Shown piece after piece: positions 21,929 to 30,441 of a stretch of DNA of 43,001 nt. Position numbers and translations under genes: made by a program. The first letter of the stretch is position 1. The number at the start of each line of letters is the position of its first letter. The DNA lies in NCBI GenBank assembly GCA_014359885.1, contig JACIYN010000069.1:1-43001 (forward strand), in the 5' to 3' direction. The notes under the pieces were generated by a model. That model had not been told where the DNA came from and did not search any database. It was given only the letters and a program-made list of their open reading frames with translations. The stretch comes from Desulfacinum sp. GTDB taxonomy: Bacteria; Desulfobacterota; Syntrophobacteria; Syntrophobacterales; DSM-9756.

Positions 21929-24145
21929 TCATTCCACGGTGCACGACGGGGCGTGGCGGGCCAGGATTTCGGCCACGCTGGTCAATTCCAGGAACCACTG
22001 TCCGCGGGGCCTGCCCGCCTCCAAGTCCATCTCCTCCAGGGCCTCCCGGAACGGGACCGCCTCCACGCCCCGGCCCCGGAGTCCCAAGGCCACCGCCTCC
22101 GCACGCCCCTGCTCCAGCAAGAGGCTCATCTCCCGGGCCGCGGCCGATCCCATGCGGCAGGCCAGGATGCGGTCGAAGGCCGTGGGGGCGCCGCCCCGCT
22201 GCAGGTGGCCCAGGATCGCCGTGCGAACCTGGTAGAGGCCCCGGCTCTCCTCTTCCAGGAGCCGCGCGATGAAGTCCGTGGTGTAGTGGCGGGACGCGTT
22301 TTCATTTCTGAGGAAGATCACCATGCGCTTCCCGCACCGGAAACTTTCCTGCAGGGTCTCCACGTCCCGGTTGAGTTCCGCCAGGCTGATGCCCTTTTCC
22401 GGAAGATAGGCCTTCTCGGCCCCCGAAGCCAGAGCCCCCGCCAGAGCCAGGAACCCCGACTGGCGTCCCATGACCTCCACCACGAACGCCCGCCGGTTGG
22501 CTCCGGCCGTGTGGCGGATCTTATCAATGGCCTGCACGATGTTGTTGAGGGCCGTGTCGCAGCCGATGGTGAATTCCGTGCACGGCAGGTTGTTGTCGAT
22601 GGTGGCGGGAACGAGGACCATGGGAAGGGCCAGCTCGGGAAGGGACTCCGCCGCCGCCATGAGCCGGGCCGCGTTGAGGTAGGTGCCCAGGCCCCCGATG
22701 GCGATGAGGCCCCGGATGTGGCGCTCCCGGATGTTTTGCGCCATCCGCTCCAGGTCCCGGCCGTTCACGTCGTGGCGGGCCGTTCCCAGTTCGGAACCCG
22801 GCCGGTTCACCCAGGACGTGAGCTCGTTCCATTCCAACTCCTGGAAGTCGCCGGCGATCAGGCCCCGGAAGGCGTCCCGGACGCCCACGACGGCGTAGCC
22901 TTCGTTGAGGAGGCATCGGGCGGCGATGCTCACCGCCGTGTTCATCCCCGGCGCGTCGGCCCCGCCCGTGAGGATCGCCACAGGGCCTTCGCCTTTGCGG
23001 GAGGAGGCGGGTTCGATGCGGGTGAGGGTTTTGACAAGTTCCAGGGTCCTGGAAAAACCTTCACCGCGCAGGCGCTGGGCTTCCCGGTAGTTCCCGTGGT
23101 CGATGTGCCGACCCACGGCGCGGCTCTGTTCCACCACCTCGGAAAGGGGCGTGGTGGTCACCCGGTTCTTTTGAAGGCCCACCATGTGGCAGAGCGGCTC
23201 GTCGCCCGCGTCCACGATCAGGTCCACCGCCGCCACGCCCAGCCGGGTGGCCAGGATGCGGTCGAAAGCGGAAGGCGGCCCGCCGCGCTGCACGTGCCCC
23301 AGGACGGTCACCCGCACGTCGATGCCCAGCCGCTCGGCAAGGATCTTCTTGAGTTCTTCCGTGCGGATGGGAAGGCCGTCCGGGTGGCGGGCCCCCTCGG
23401 CCACCACCACCATCTGGTGGGGCCGGCCGATGGCCCGGGCCCGCTCGATGGCCCGGCTCATCCGGTGATGCCACCGGAGATCCAGCTCCTCTTCGGGCAC
23501 CAGCACCCAGGACGCCCCCCCGCCCAGCGCGCCCATGAGGGCCAAGTAACCGCAATGGCGCCCCATGGTCTCCACGATGAAGGTCCGCTGGTGGGACGCG
23601 GCTGTGGAGGTGAGATCGTCGATGGCGTGCACGATGTGGTTCAGGGCCGTATCAGCCCCGATGGACATGTCGGTTCCGTAAAGATCGTTGTCGATGGACC
23701 CGGGAAGCCCCACCACGTGCAGGCGCTCCGGCATCCGGGCGCACAGGTCTTCGGACGACCGGCGCCGCAGCTCGGCGCAGTGCGTTTCCCACTCTTCGGC
23801 CAGCACCCGGGCGCCCATGAGCGACCCGTCGCCTCCGATGACCACCAGGGCCTGGACGCCCCGCCGGCACAGGTTCTCCACGGCCTGCCGCCGCCCTTCC
23901 AGCGTTCGGAACCGCTCGGAGCGGGCCGTTCCCAGGAAGGTGCCGCCCCGGGGGAGAATACCGCCCACGTCGTTCCAACTGAGGGGCCGGATGGCATCGC
24001 CTCCGGAAACCAACCCTTCATAGCCGTTGTAGATGCCGTAGACCTCCAAGCCGCAGTCCAGAGCACGCCGCACCACAGCGCGCACCCCGGCGTTCATCCC
24101 GGGCGCGTCCCCTCCGCTCGTCATCACCGCCACGGTTCGAACCAT
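21929..24145 (-). CDS. pfkA: Tandem 6-phosphofructokinase (two fused PFK domains)
   Basis: The protein has 738 residues, twice the normal bacterial length. The N-half has all catalytic elements: GGDAPGMN 11-18, GGDGS 104-108 (the glycine is typical of ATP-using rather than PPi-using enzymes), PGSIDND 148-154, ETMGRHCG 192-199. The C-half repeats the fold: GGADAPGMN 394-402, EVMGRQSG 557-564, LGHLQRGGAPTAFDRI. It has lost metal/ATP residues (GGLGT 484-488; PATIDNN 513-519). It therefore looks like one active and one regulatory half, as in eukaryotic PFK, and probably evolved separately. It phosphorylates fructose 6-phosphate in glycolysis. The start at 24145 has GAGGGGG upstream. Confidence 0.9.
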   Translation of the reverse strand: MVRTVAVMTSGGDAPGMNAGVRAVVRRALDCGLEVYGIYNGYEGLVSGGDAIRPLSWNDVGGILPRGGTFLGTARSERFRTLEGRRQAVENLCRRGVQALVVIGGDGSLMGARVLAEEWETHCAELRRRSSEDLCARMPERLHVVGLPGSIDNDLYGTDMSIGADTALNHIVHAIDDLTSTAASHQRTFIVETMGRHCGYLALMGALGGGASWVLVPEEELDLRWHHRMSRAIERARAIGRPHQMVVVAEGARHPDGLPIRTEELKKILAERLGIDVRVTVLGHVQRGGPPSAFDRILATRLGVAAVDLIVDAGDEPLCHMVGLQKNRVTTTPLSEVVEQSRAVGRHIDHGNYREAQRLRGEGFSRTLELVKTLTRIEPASSRKGEGPVAILTGGADAPGMNTAVSIAARCLLNEGYAVVGVRDAFRGLIAGDFQELEWNELTSWVNRPGSELGTARHDVNGRDLERMAQNIRERHIRGLIAIGGLGTYLNAARLMAAAESLPELALPMVLVPATIDNNLPCTEFTIGCDTALNNIVQAIDKIRHTAGANRRAFVVEVMGRQSGFLALAGALASGAEKAYLPEKGISLAELNRDVETLQESFRCGKRMVIFLRNENASRHYTTDFIARLLEEESRGLYQVRTAILGHLQRGGAPTAFDRILACRMGSAAAREMSLLLEQGRAEAVALGLRGRGVEAVPFREALEEMDLEAGRPRGQWFLELTSVAEILARHAPSCTVE

Positions 24146-24355
24146 CGCACCATCCCCCTCGTGAGATGCCCCCATCCACTTGGACACAAGGCCTGTCGTC
24201 GTTAAGATATGCATATCCCCCCGGCCCTTTCCCGGCAATGGGTTTCCAGGGCCGGGACCAAGGCCGGGTCAGGCCGATGCATCCCTCCGGCACACCGTCA
24301 CACCCTTGGAAGCTATCGGCTTGCCCCGGGAGATTTCAAGAGGAGGAATCCGTTC

Positions 24356-25006
24356 ATGGCACCCTTTCGTCACGGCAAGATCTGGCCACCCTATCCCACG
24401 GGAAAGGGCGGCCGCTGTTTGGAAAGCCATCTTTTCGAATCCATCTGCTCGGAAAAACGCGGCGTCAATCCCAAGACCCTGGAAGCGGTGATCACCCTGG
24501 CGGTGGAGATCGCCCGGGAAGGGCGGGAAGGCCGCAAGGTGGGGACGCTCTTCGTGGTCTCCGACTCCCAAGAGGTCTTGAAGCGTTCCCGGTCCCTCAT
24601 CCTGGATCCCCTCTTCGGCCATCCGGACGAGGTGAAATCCGTGGAGGACCCGGACATGCGGGAGACGGTCAAGGAACTGGCCCAACTGGACGGCGCCTTC
24701 ATCGTCTCCGATGACGGGGTGGTGCTTTCCGCCTGCCGGTACATCAGTGCTTCCGCCGAAGGCGTTTCCCTTCCCCTGGGCCTGGGAAGCCGGCACATGG
24801 CCGCCGCCTCCATCACCCACCAGACCCGGGCGGTGGCCGTGGTGGTTTCCGAAAGCTCCATCGTGCGCGTCTTCGACGACGGGGAGCTCATCAGCGAGAT
24901 TCTTCCCGAGATCTGGCTTTTCAGCCGTTTCAGCCTGCATCTCACCGGCCCCGTCTCGGAAGAAACGGAAGCCGACGTGATGGTGGTGAGCAAAAAGGAC
25001 GTTTAG
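24356..25006 (+). CDS. Diadenylate cyclase (DAC/DisA_N domain)
   Basis: The protein has 216 residues from the ATG at 24356 (AGGAGG upstream). One DAC domain fills the C-terminal two thirds: LDGAFIVSDDGVVLSACRYI with the catalytic DGA at 112-114, and LGLGSRHMAAASIT with RHM at 146-148 in place of the common RHR, then VAVVVSESSIVRVF. It condenses two ATP into cyclic di-AMP. No membrane helix or DNA-binding domain is present, so it is soluble, unlike CdaA or DisA. The N-terminal 60 residues are unassigned. It is divergent from the phosphofructokinase gene. Cyclic di-AMP is less usual in Proteobacteria than in Firmicutes. Confidence 0.85.
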   Translation: MAPFRHGKIWPPYPTGKGGRCLESHLFESICSEKRGVNPKTLEAVITLAVEIAREGREGRKVGTLFVVSDSQEVLKRSRSLILDPLFGHPDEVKSVEDPDMRETVKELAQLDGAFIVSDDGVVLSACRYISASAEGVSLPLGLGSRHMAAASITHQTRAVAVVVSESSIVRVFDDGELISEILPEIWLFSRFSLHLTGPVSEETEADVMVVSKKDV

Positions 25007-25159
25007 CGGGCCTTCGGCTGCACTTGCCGCTTGACCTCTTGGGCCGCAGTTCCGATTATAGGATATGAGAACGGCTTGGAAGTGGTGCCCAACATCACCC
25101 CAGCTTTCCATTTTGATTATGCCCCCCGCGTTGGCTGGTCCAGCGCGGGTACTATCCTC

Positions 25160-25197
25160 CCCTTGTTTCCCTAACAGGAAGCAAGGGCTTTCTTTTT
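25160..25197 (+). terminator. Intrinsic terminator downstream of the diadenylate cyclase gene
   Basis: CCCTTGTTTCC and GGAAGCAAGGG pair around CTAACA (one wobble), followed by CTTTCTTTTT. It lies 12 nt before the ATG of the NYN-like fragment, so it either ends the upstream transcript or attenuates that fragment. Confidence 0.65.
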
Positions 25198-25208
25198 CAG
25201 GGGGTGTC

Positions 25209-25520
25209 ATGGGAAGATGCGTCGTGTTCGTCGACGGTGAATACCTGAGAAAGATCTTCGCCAAGAGGCTCCTGCGTGTGGACGTGCCCGGCAAGGCAGC
25301 CGATGACTTAGCGCCGATTAACTTCAATACGGGAGGCCGTCGACCCGCAAGCGTCGCCGGTCCTCCAAGACGGTTTTGGTGCGAGATCGGTTTGTCCTGC
25401 GACCGGGAGCGGATTCTTCTGCGAGAGCCGTCCGGACGGGATCCGGACAGGCTTTTCACGGGTCGAGGCGCAGGACCTACAGCGACTCCTGCTGGCACTT
25501 TTCAAATCAATTGTCATTGA
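25209..25520 (+). pseudogene. Truncated NYN-domain-like fragment
   Basis: The ATG at 25209 follows AGGGGGTG. The first residues MGRCVVFVDGEYLRKIF resemble the start of NYN (PIN-like RNase) proteins, where the first Asp is a metal ligand. After about 45 residues the similarity fades into Arg/Pro/Gly-rich sequence and a stop after 103 codons, far shorter than an NYN domain. It overlaps the end of the GIY-YIG gene by 14 nt. Probably the remnant of a truncated gene; the assignment is weak. Confidence 0.35.
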
Positions 25521-26391
25521 GACCATAGGGGTATTTCGTGTGGAGTCTTTCTTTCCAGGCGCTTTCCAGTCGGATGATTTCTTCTGCGCTCATGTCCGGC
25601 GACACCCTTTGCAAGATGCTAAACCGGAAATTGTTGGGGTCCAGCCTCTTGAGGAGTTTATTTCCGCCGTGTCCGCTTTGAGCATAACTCAGCCAGCGGC
25701 CGTAAAGGTTTTCCTCCCCGTAGGCCGAGCCCACATAACCCTTGCCGATTGATACATCAAACAAGTAATAGATCCCCCGCCATTGAGACAAGACAACCCT
25801 CCAAAGGCTAGGAAGGATCTCCAGTTCTTTCCATGCAAGGATTAGCGAATTCCAATCGGGCATGGGCGGGACGAGTAGGCTTTCTTCAGAGATGGCGAAA
25901 ATCGGTATCGTATTTTTGTGAGCTCGACGCCACCACGACACTTCGGGCGGAGGCCACTCGATGATAAGACGCCCTTTCCAGGACGCGCAAAAATCGGTCA
26001 GTTCCAACTCCAGCCATAGGATCGTTTCTCTGGGATCTTCCGTCGAAAAGCCTTCCATTCCGAAAGCCTTAAGTTCCTCGTTTTCCGGGATCTTCCAGTA
26101 TTCTTCTCGTTTAACGGGCCGCGCTCCACAAATCGAATAGAGACCCACAAAAAGGGCTTTCCCGGGCTGGTGTCCTATGAACGACGCCACGTAACCGGAA
26201 CCGGACATTTGCTTGATGGCCTTCTCCAGCTTAGGCTTTTGAATTCGCTGGTAAGCGTTGAAGACCTCCGGTTTTTCGATAGCCAGCCAGGGAAGCACCT
26301 TTCTTAGCTGAGGTTCCTGGGGCCTGTGCCGCAAGACAATGACCCGCCGAGGATCTATTTCCCTCATTAAAAAAAGGTCGTTAAGATTCAT
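25507..26391 (-). CDS. GIY-YIG nuclease-domain protein
   Basis: The protein has 294 residues taken from the ATG at 26391 (weak ribosome binding site; a longer in-frame form to 26544 is open). The N-terminal 195 residues are an unnamed domain with VIVLRHRPQEPQLRKVLPWL, YVASFIGHQPGKALFVGLYS and an acidic-aromatic stretch. The C-terminus is a GIY-YIG domain: RGIYYLFDVSIGKGYVGSAY with the catalytic Tyr and Gly, Arg in LYGRWLSYA, and a C-terminal Glu helix. This arrangement recurs in stand-alone genes of unknown role, and some GIY-YIG proteins are restriction enzymes. The gene is visibly less GC-rich than its surroundings, which suggests transfer. Confidence 0.8.
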   Translation of the reverse strand: MNLNDLFLMREIDPRRVIVLRHRPQEPQLRKVLPWLAIEKPEVFNAYQRIQKPKLEKAIKQMSGSGYVASFIGHQPGKALFVGLYSICGARPVKREEYWKIPENEELKAFGMEGFSTEDPRETILWLELELTDFCASWKGRLIIEWPPPEVSWWRRAHKNTIPIFAISEESLLVPPMPDWNSLILAWKELEILPSLWRVVLSQWRGIYYLFDVSIGKGYVGSAYGEENLYGRWLSYAQSGHGGNKLLKRLDPNNFRFSILQRVSPDMSAEEIIRLESAWKERLHTKYPYGLNDN

Positions 26392-27135
26392 TGTCTTAAT
26401 CCCGTCTGTCTGATTTTGCAGCCCTTGCCCTTGTTGGAATCTGGACGCAGAGCCTTGATTTGAGAGCGATCCGCCGAAAAATAGAAAGTCCGGGTTCTTC
26501 GAACTGTTCGAAGTTCTTTCGAGGTTTTGGTGCTTCTTTCTCAAGAACCTTAAAAAGATGGCTTATCATTGATGGGCTGAACGCCCTGAACAGAGGTGAT
26601 AAGTCAGACCATACCTTAGCCGCGGATCTTGCCCTTTCTGAGCAGGGCAACGCTGCCACGGGCCCACCTTCCATCATTCTACCGAAAGGAACAATCTCCC
26701 CGGTTCGCTAATCGGCGTGCAGGGCGCTGGCCTTGAGGGGATTCGCTTCGAAAAGATGCTCTGTGCTTATAGGCTCAACTTTTCTGTCTGTCGATCAATA
26801 GGTGAGCCCTAGTACTGAAGCCGTCCGCAGGGTCCGTTGATGGCGGCAACACACGGCGCCGACTGACCGAAGCCATAAAGAGCCGAGGCCAGAACAATGC
26901 GCCGGGCCTCTCCTGAAGACGCGCTCTCCATGTTCGGAAATCGTGTGGAGTCTAGGGACGATATGACCTGACTGCGGTCACATCATTGGCGAGCTCCAAA
27001 GATCCCCTAAAGCTATTGAAAGGCAGGAAGGGAAGGGCCGTAAATTGGACATCCAAGATCCGGCCGTCCCCAAAGAGGGTCTCACGGCAATGAGCGTCAA
27101 AAGATGGATATGCCGGGCCGGCCTTTTGATTTCAC
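26392..27135. other. Gene-poor stretch between the GIY-YIG gene and tRNA-Pro
   Basis: About 740 bp of mixed composition. Short open frames on both strands (for example 26396-26677 minus and 26460-26711 plus) overlap each other and have no recognisable protein character. I see no tRNA-like attachment duplication, insertion sequence end or structured RNA I can name. Confidence 0.5.
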
Positions 27136-27213
27136 TGGTCGGGGCGGGCGGATTTGAACCGCCGACCCCCTGCTCCCAAGGCAGGTGCGCTGACCAGTCT
27201 GCGCCACGCCCCG
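27136..27213 (-). tRNA. tRNA-Pro (UGG)
   Basis: On the minus strand the acceptor CGGGGCG pairs with CGCCCCG, followed by A and an encoded CCA. The anticodon stem CCTGC/GCAGG encloses CTTGGGA, giving anticodon TGG (27178-27176). The T-arm GGCGGTTCAAATCCGCC is canonical. Its 3' end faces the less GC-rich stretch, a common geometry for integrated DNA, but no integrase is seen. Confidence 0.97.
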
Positions 27214-27353
27214 ACACTGGAGAAAATGCCACCGGATCGGCCTTGGTGCGTATCACAGCATCCCCCAAAAAGCAAGATGAATCCAGGGCTCACGGCCTCT
27301 CCCCCGGCTCCCAACCCCGTCGCAGGCAATCCCCCCAGCCCCCCCGGGAAGCC

Positions 27354-27479
27354 GTTATCCGTTATCCGTCATCCGTTGTCCGTCGCTCTTTACTCGTCAC
27401 CCGTCACTCGTCACCCGTCACTCATCACTGATCACTGATCACTCGTCACCCATTACGGTTCACGGATCACGGATCACGG
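27354..27479 (-). repeat. Heptamer array (GTTATCC / GTCACCC / ATCACTG / ATCACGG)
   Basis: It consists of 18 units in register, drifting along the array from GTTATCC to GTCACCC, ATCACTG and ATCACGG. The G-rich strand is the minus strand. No gene stop codon coincides with it; it lies between tRNA-Pro and the GAF gene. Confidence 0.9.
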
Positions 27480-27698
27480 TTTCGGTTCATCTTTTGCCTT
27501 GACCTGCCCCAGACCTTTTCGCTAGCATGCCCCGCAATTGAATGGTGGTTCACCCACAAGGCCTCTCGGAACCCTTCGAGGGGCTTTTTGTACTCGTCCT
27601 GGAGTCGATACCGCAGATTCCCCTCGGATGTCGGCCTCATCCACCGCCCTGTCCAGGGTGCCCGGCCGCCGCGGGGGCAACGCGAGAAGAGGTGGCCC

Positions 27699-28745
27699 AT
27701 GGAAGCGCAGCAGATTCTGAAGCCGTTCGTGGAAGTGAGTCGGGCCCTGTGTGACGGCGCGGACAGCCGGAGCGTCATGAATCTCATCGCCCGCCGTCTC
27801 ACGGAAGTACTGGGAATCAAGGGCGTGGTGGTCAAGGTCTACGATGCCGACAGAAGGCGCCTGGAGCTCTTTTCCAGCTACGGGCTCACCGAGAACTTCC
27901 TCTTTTCCAAACCCGCCCCGGGAAGCGTTTGTGCCGCCGTACCCCCCAAGGTGGTGCAGATCGAAGACGTGGGCGCTTCGGACAATCCCGACTACGAAGC
28001 CATGATGGTGGAAGGGATTCGGGCGGCCGCCATCATCCCCGTGGAGGTGGAGCAGCAACCTCTGGGCATGGTGGTTCTCTTCTCACCGGAACCCCGGACC
28101 CTGACCAAGGAAGAGCTTCAATTCGCCGAAGCCCTCTGCAGCCGGGGTTTTGTGTCCATGTCCTGGGAACGGAGGGTGGAGGGCCTCATCGAACGGGAGC
28201 GCCACTACCTGAAAAACTTCCAGGAGATCGCCCAGGCCATCAACTCCACCCTCACCATCAACAAGGTGCTGCAGCTGGTGGTCACCAAGATCACGGAGGT
28301 CATGGGGGTGCTCGGCACGTCGGTGCGCCTCCTGGACAACAAGACCAACACCCTGTACCTGGCTCAAGCCCATGGCCTGAGTGAGCGTTTTCTCAACAAG
28401 GGCCCCGTGGACGCCCAGAAGAGCATCGCCGAAAACATGGCCGGGCGGATCGTGGTGATCGAGGACGTCTACACGGATCCGCGGATCCAGTACCGGGCGG
28501 AAGTGATCGAGGAAGGGATCCGCAAGATCCTTTCCATCCCCCTTCAGGTGCGGGGCAAGGTCATCGGGGTGCTTCGCATCTTCACGGGAGACCGGGAGCC
28601 TTTCCACGATTTGGAAATCCAGTTCGCCGCGGCCGTGGCCCAGCAGTGCGCCATGGCCATCGAAAACGCCCAGATGTACCAGAGGGTGAAATACGAATAC
28701 CAGCAGCTCCTGATCGATTTCGGCTACGAAGGCAGCAGCCGTTGA
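27699..28745 (+). CDS. Tandem GAF-domain protein
   Basis: The protein has 348 residues from the ATG at 27699 (GAGGTGG upstream). It has two GAF domains. The first (about 10-165) has VSRALCDGADSRSVMNLIA and AAIIPVEVEQQPLGMVVLFS. The second (about 175-335) has INSTLTINKVLQLVVTKITE, LLDNKTNTLYLAQAHGLSER and GIRKILSIPLQVRGKVIGVL. There is no output domain, so it may be a small-molecule or redox sensor acting on a partner. It lies 46 bp upstream of hdrC on the same strand, and GAF genes are often met beside hdr clusters. It is likely cotranscribed and may sense a metabolite of that pathway. Confidence 0.85.
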   Translation: MEAQQILKPFVEVSRALCDGADSRSVMNLIARRLTEVLGIKGVVVKVYDADRRRLELFSSYGLTENFLFSKPAPGSVCAAVPPKVVQIEDVGASDNPDYEAMMVEGIRAAAIIPVEVEQQPLGMVVLFSPEPRTLTKEELQFAEALCSRGFVSMSWERRVEGLIERERHYLKNFQEIAQAINSTLTINKVLQLVVTKITEVMGVLGTSVRLLDNKTNTLYLAQAHGLSERFLNKGPVDAQKSIAENMAGRIVVIEDVYTDPRIQYRAEVIEEGIRKILSIPLQVRGKVIGVLRIFTGDREPFHDLEIQFAAAVAQQCAMAIENAQMYQRVKYEYQQLLIDFGYEGSSR

Positions 28746-28791
28746 GGCATCTCCAGTTCCCAATGAGCGACCCATCGGAATCGGACGCGCG

Positions 28792-29370
28792 ATGAAAAAC
28801 GGTCAGAATCTCCTTCGCATCCAGGAAAGCCGCGACGCCGGATTTGTAGAGCGAGTGGAACGTGAAAGCGGGCAACGGGTGTCCCAGTGTTACCAGTGCG
28901 GCAACTGCAGCGCCAGCTGCGCCTACACCCACGTCTATGATTTTCCCGCCAACCAGATCATGCGTCTGATCCAGCTGGGTCAGAAGGACATGATCCTCCG
29001 GTCCCGTTCCATCTGGCTGTGCGCCCAGTGCCAGGCGTGCACCACCCGGTGTCCGTGCAACATCGACGTGGCCCGGGTCATGGAAACCCTCAGGGTCCTG
29101 GCCGTGGAGGCCGGCGCCGTCACCCAGAAAGACATCCAGCTCTTTTACGACGCATTTCTGAAATCCGTGGCCGCCTTCGGCCGCGTGTTCGAAACGGGGC
29201 TTCTGGCCGCCTACAACATGAAATCCGGAAAACCCATGACCGACGCGGACCTGGCCCCCCAGGTGCTCCGCAAGGGGAAGCTGGCCTTGTTGCCCCACCG
29301 CATCCGGGGCCGAAAGGAAGTGGCCGCCATCGTTCGCCGGTTCATGGACGGAGCCCCGGAACGCGGGTAG
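28792..29370 (+). CDS. hdrC: Heterodisulfide reductase subunit C
   Basis: The protein has 192 residues carrying two [4Fe-4S] motifs: CYQCGNCSASC (about 34-44) and CAQCQACTTRCPC (about 77-89), each with the downstream features of HdrC ferredoxins. It is soluble and relays electrons between HdrA and HdrB in the cytosolic HdrABC complex. Length is usual for soluble HdrC. It heads hdrC-hdrB-hdrA, followed by floxDCBA. In sulfate reducers the disulfide partner is thought to be DsrC rather than CoM-S-S-CoB. Confidence 0.93.
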   Translation: MKNGQNLLRIQESRDAGFVERVERESGQRVSQCYQCGNCSASCAYTHVYDFPANQIMRLIQLGQKDMILRSRSIWLCAQCQACTTRCPCNIDVARVMETLRVLAVEAGAVTQKDIQLFYDAFLKSVAAFGRVFETGLLAAYNMKSGKPMTDADLAPQVLRKGKLALLPHRIRGRKEVAAIVRRFMDGAPERG

Positions 29371-29512
29371 AGCACACCGGCGGCAGCATGACACGGAAAA
29401 CCGCCCTCGCCCCCGGCTCCGAAGCCGACGGAGCCCGTGACGGTGGGCATCTTGGCGGACCGTGCGTCGATTCATGGTCGGAGCCCATCGGAAAGTCTCC
29501 GGGGAAAGTGGA

Positions 29513-30430
29513 ATGAAAGCGAAGCCGATGAAGAGAACCATCGCCTATTATCCGGGTTGTTCGCTGGAAGGACTGGCCGAGGAATACGATCGTTCCACCC
29601 GGGCCGTGTGCCGGGCCCTGGGCCTGGAGCTGGTGGAGATTCCCGACTGGAACTGTTGCGGGTCCACGCCGGCCCATTCCTACAACCCCCTGCTGTCGGC
29701 GGCCCTGGCCGGCCGGAACCTGGCCCTGGCGGAAGAAGCCGGTCTGGACACCGTCATGACTCCCTGCCCCGGGTGCCTTAAGGCGCTCAAGGGGGCGCTC
29801 CACAAACAGGGCGAAGACCCGAAAGGCTTCCGGGAAGCCCTGGGTCGCCCCTTCGAGGGCAAGGTTCGGGCCGTGTCCGTGTTGCAGCTCCTGGCGGAAA
29901 GGATCGGCCCGGAGGCCATCGGGAAGGCCGTGCGGCGCCCCTTCCGGGATGCGCCCGTCGTGCCCTATTACGGCTGCCTGCTCACCCGGCCGGCGGCCTT
30001 CGCCCAATTCGACGATCCGGAAAACCCCGTGTCCATGGATCGGATCCTGGAGGCCATCGGCTGTGCGGTCCCGGACTTTCCCTTCAAGACGGAATGCTGC
30101 GGCGCCACCTACGGAGTCACCCGCAATCCCATCGTGACGCGCCTTACCGGGCGGATCCTGGACATGGCCGTCCGCGCGGGGGCGGCGGCCGTGGCCGTGG
30201 CCTGCCCTCTGTGCCAACAGAACCTGGACCTTCGCCAGGCCCAGGTGGAAAAGGCCGCCGGCAGGCGCTTTGGCCTTCCCGTGGTCTACATCACCCAGCT
30301 GGTGGGGCTGGCCCTGGGGCTCACCCCGGAAGAAGTGGGTCTCGACAAGCTCTTCGTCTCCCCGGAATCGCTCATCATGAACCTGGATGCGGAATCGGAA
30401 ACCGCCGACTCGCTTTCCAACGCGGGCTGA
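29513..30430 (+). CDS. hdrB: Heterodisulfide reductase subunit B
   Basis: The protein has 305 residues. Two cysteine-rich CCG domains are present: YYPGCSLEG with DWNCCGSTPAHSYNP and CPGCLKALKGAL, then YYGCLLTRP with ECCGATYGVTRNP and ACPLCQQNLDLRQ. These bind the non-cubane [4Fe-4S] clusters that split the disulfide. ATG 29513 is the likely start, with GGGGAAAG upstream; ATG 29528 is an alternative. It follows hdrC after a 142-bp gap and precedes hdrA by 11 bp. The catalytic disulfide is inferred to be on DsrC or a thiol cofactor in this lineage. Confidence 0.94.
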   Translation: MKAKPMKRTIAYYPGCSLEGLAEEYDRSTRAVCRALGLELVEIPDWNCCGSTPAHSYNPLLSAALAGRNLALAEEAGLDTVMTPCPGCLKALKGALHKQGEDPKGFREALGRPFEGKVRAVSVLQLLAERIGPEAIGKAVRRPFRDAPVVPYYGCLLTRPAAFAQFDDPENPVSMDRILEAIGCAVPDFPFKTECCGATYGVTRNPIVTRLTGRILDMAVRAGAAAVAVACPLCQQNLDLRQAQVEKAAGRRFGLPVVYITQLVGLALGLTPEEVGLDKLFVSPESLIMNLDAESETADSLSNAG

Positions 30431-30441
30431 GGACTGAGATC

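Noticed and set aside
21419..24205. A 928-codon open frame on the plus strand opposite slp and the phosphofructokinase
   Set aside because: It is a high-GC shadow of the real genes; composition is Gly/His/Arg/Pro-rich and it has no start signal.
24356..25006. DisA (DNA integrity scanning protein)
   Set aside because: Only the DAC domain is present; the DNA-binding helix-hairpin-helix part of DisA is missing.
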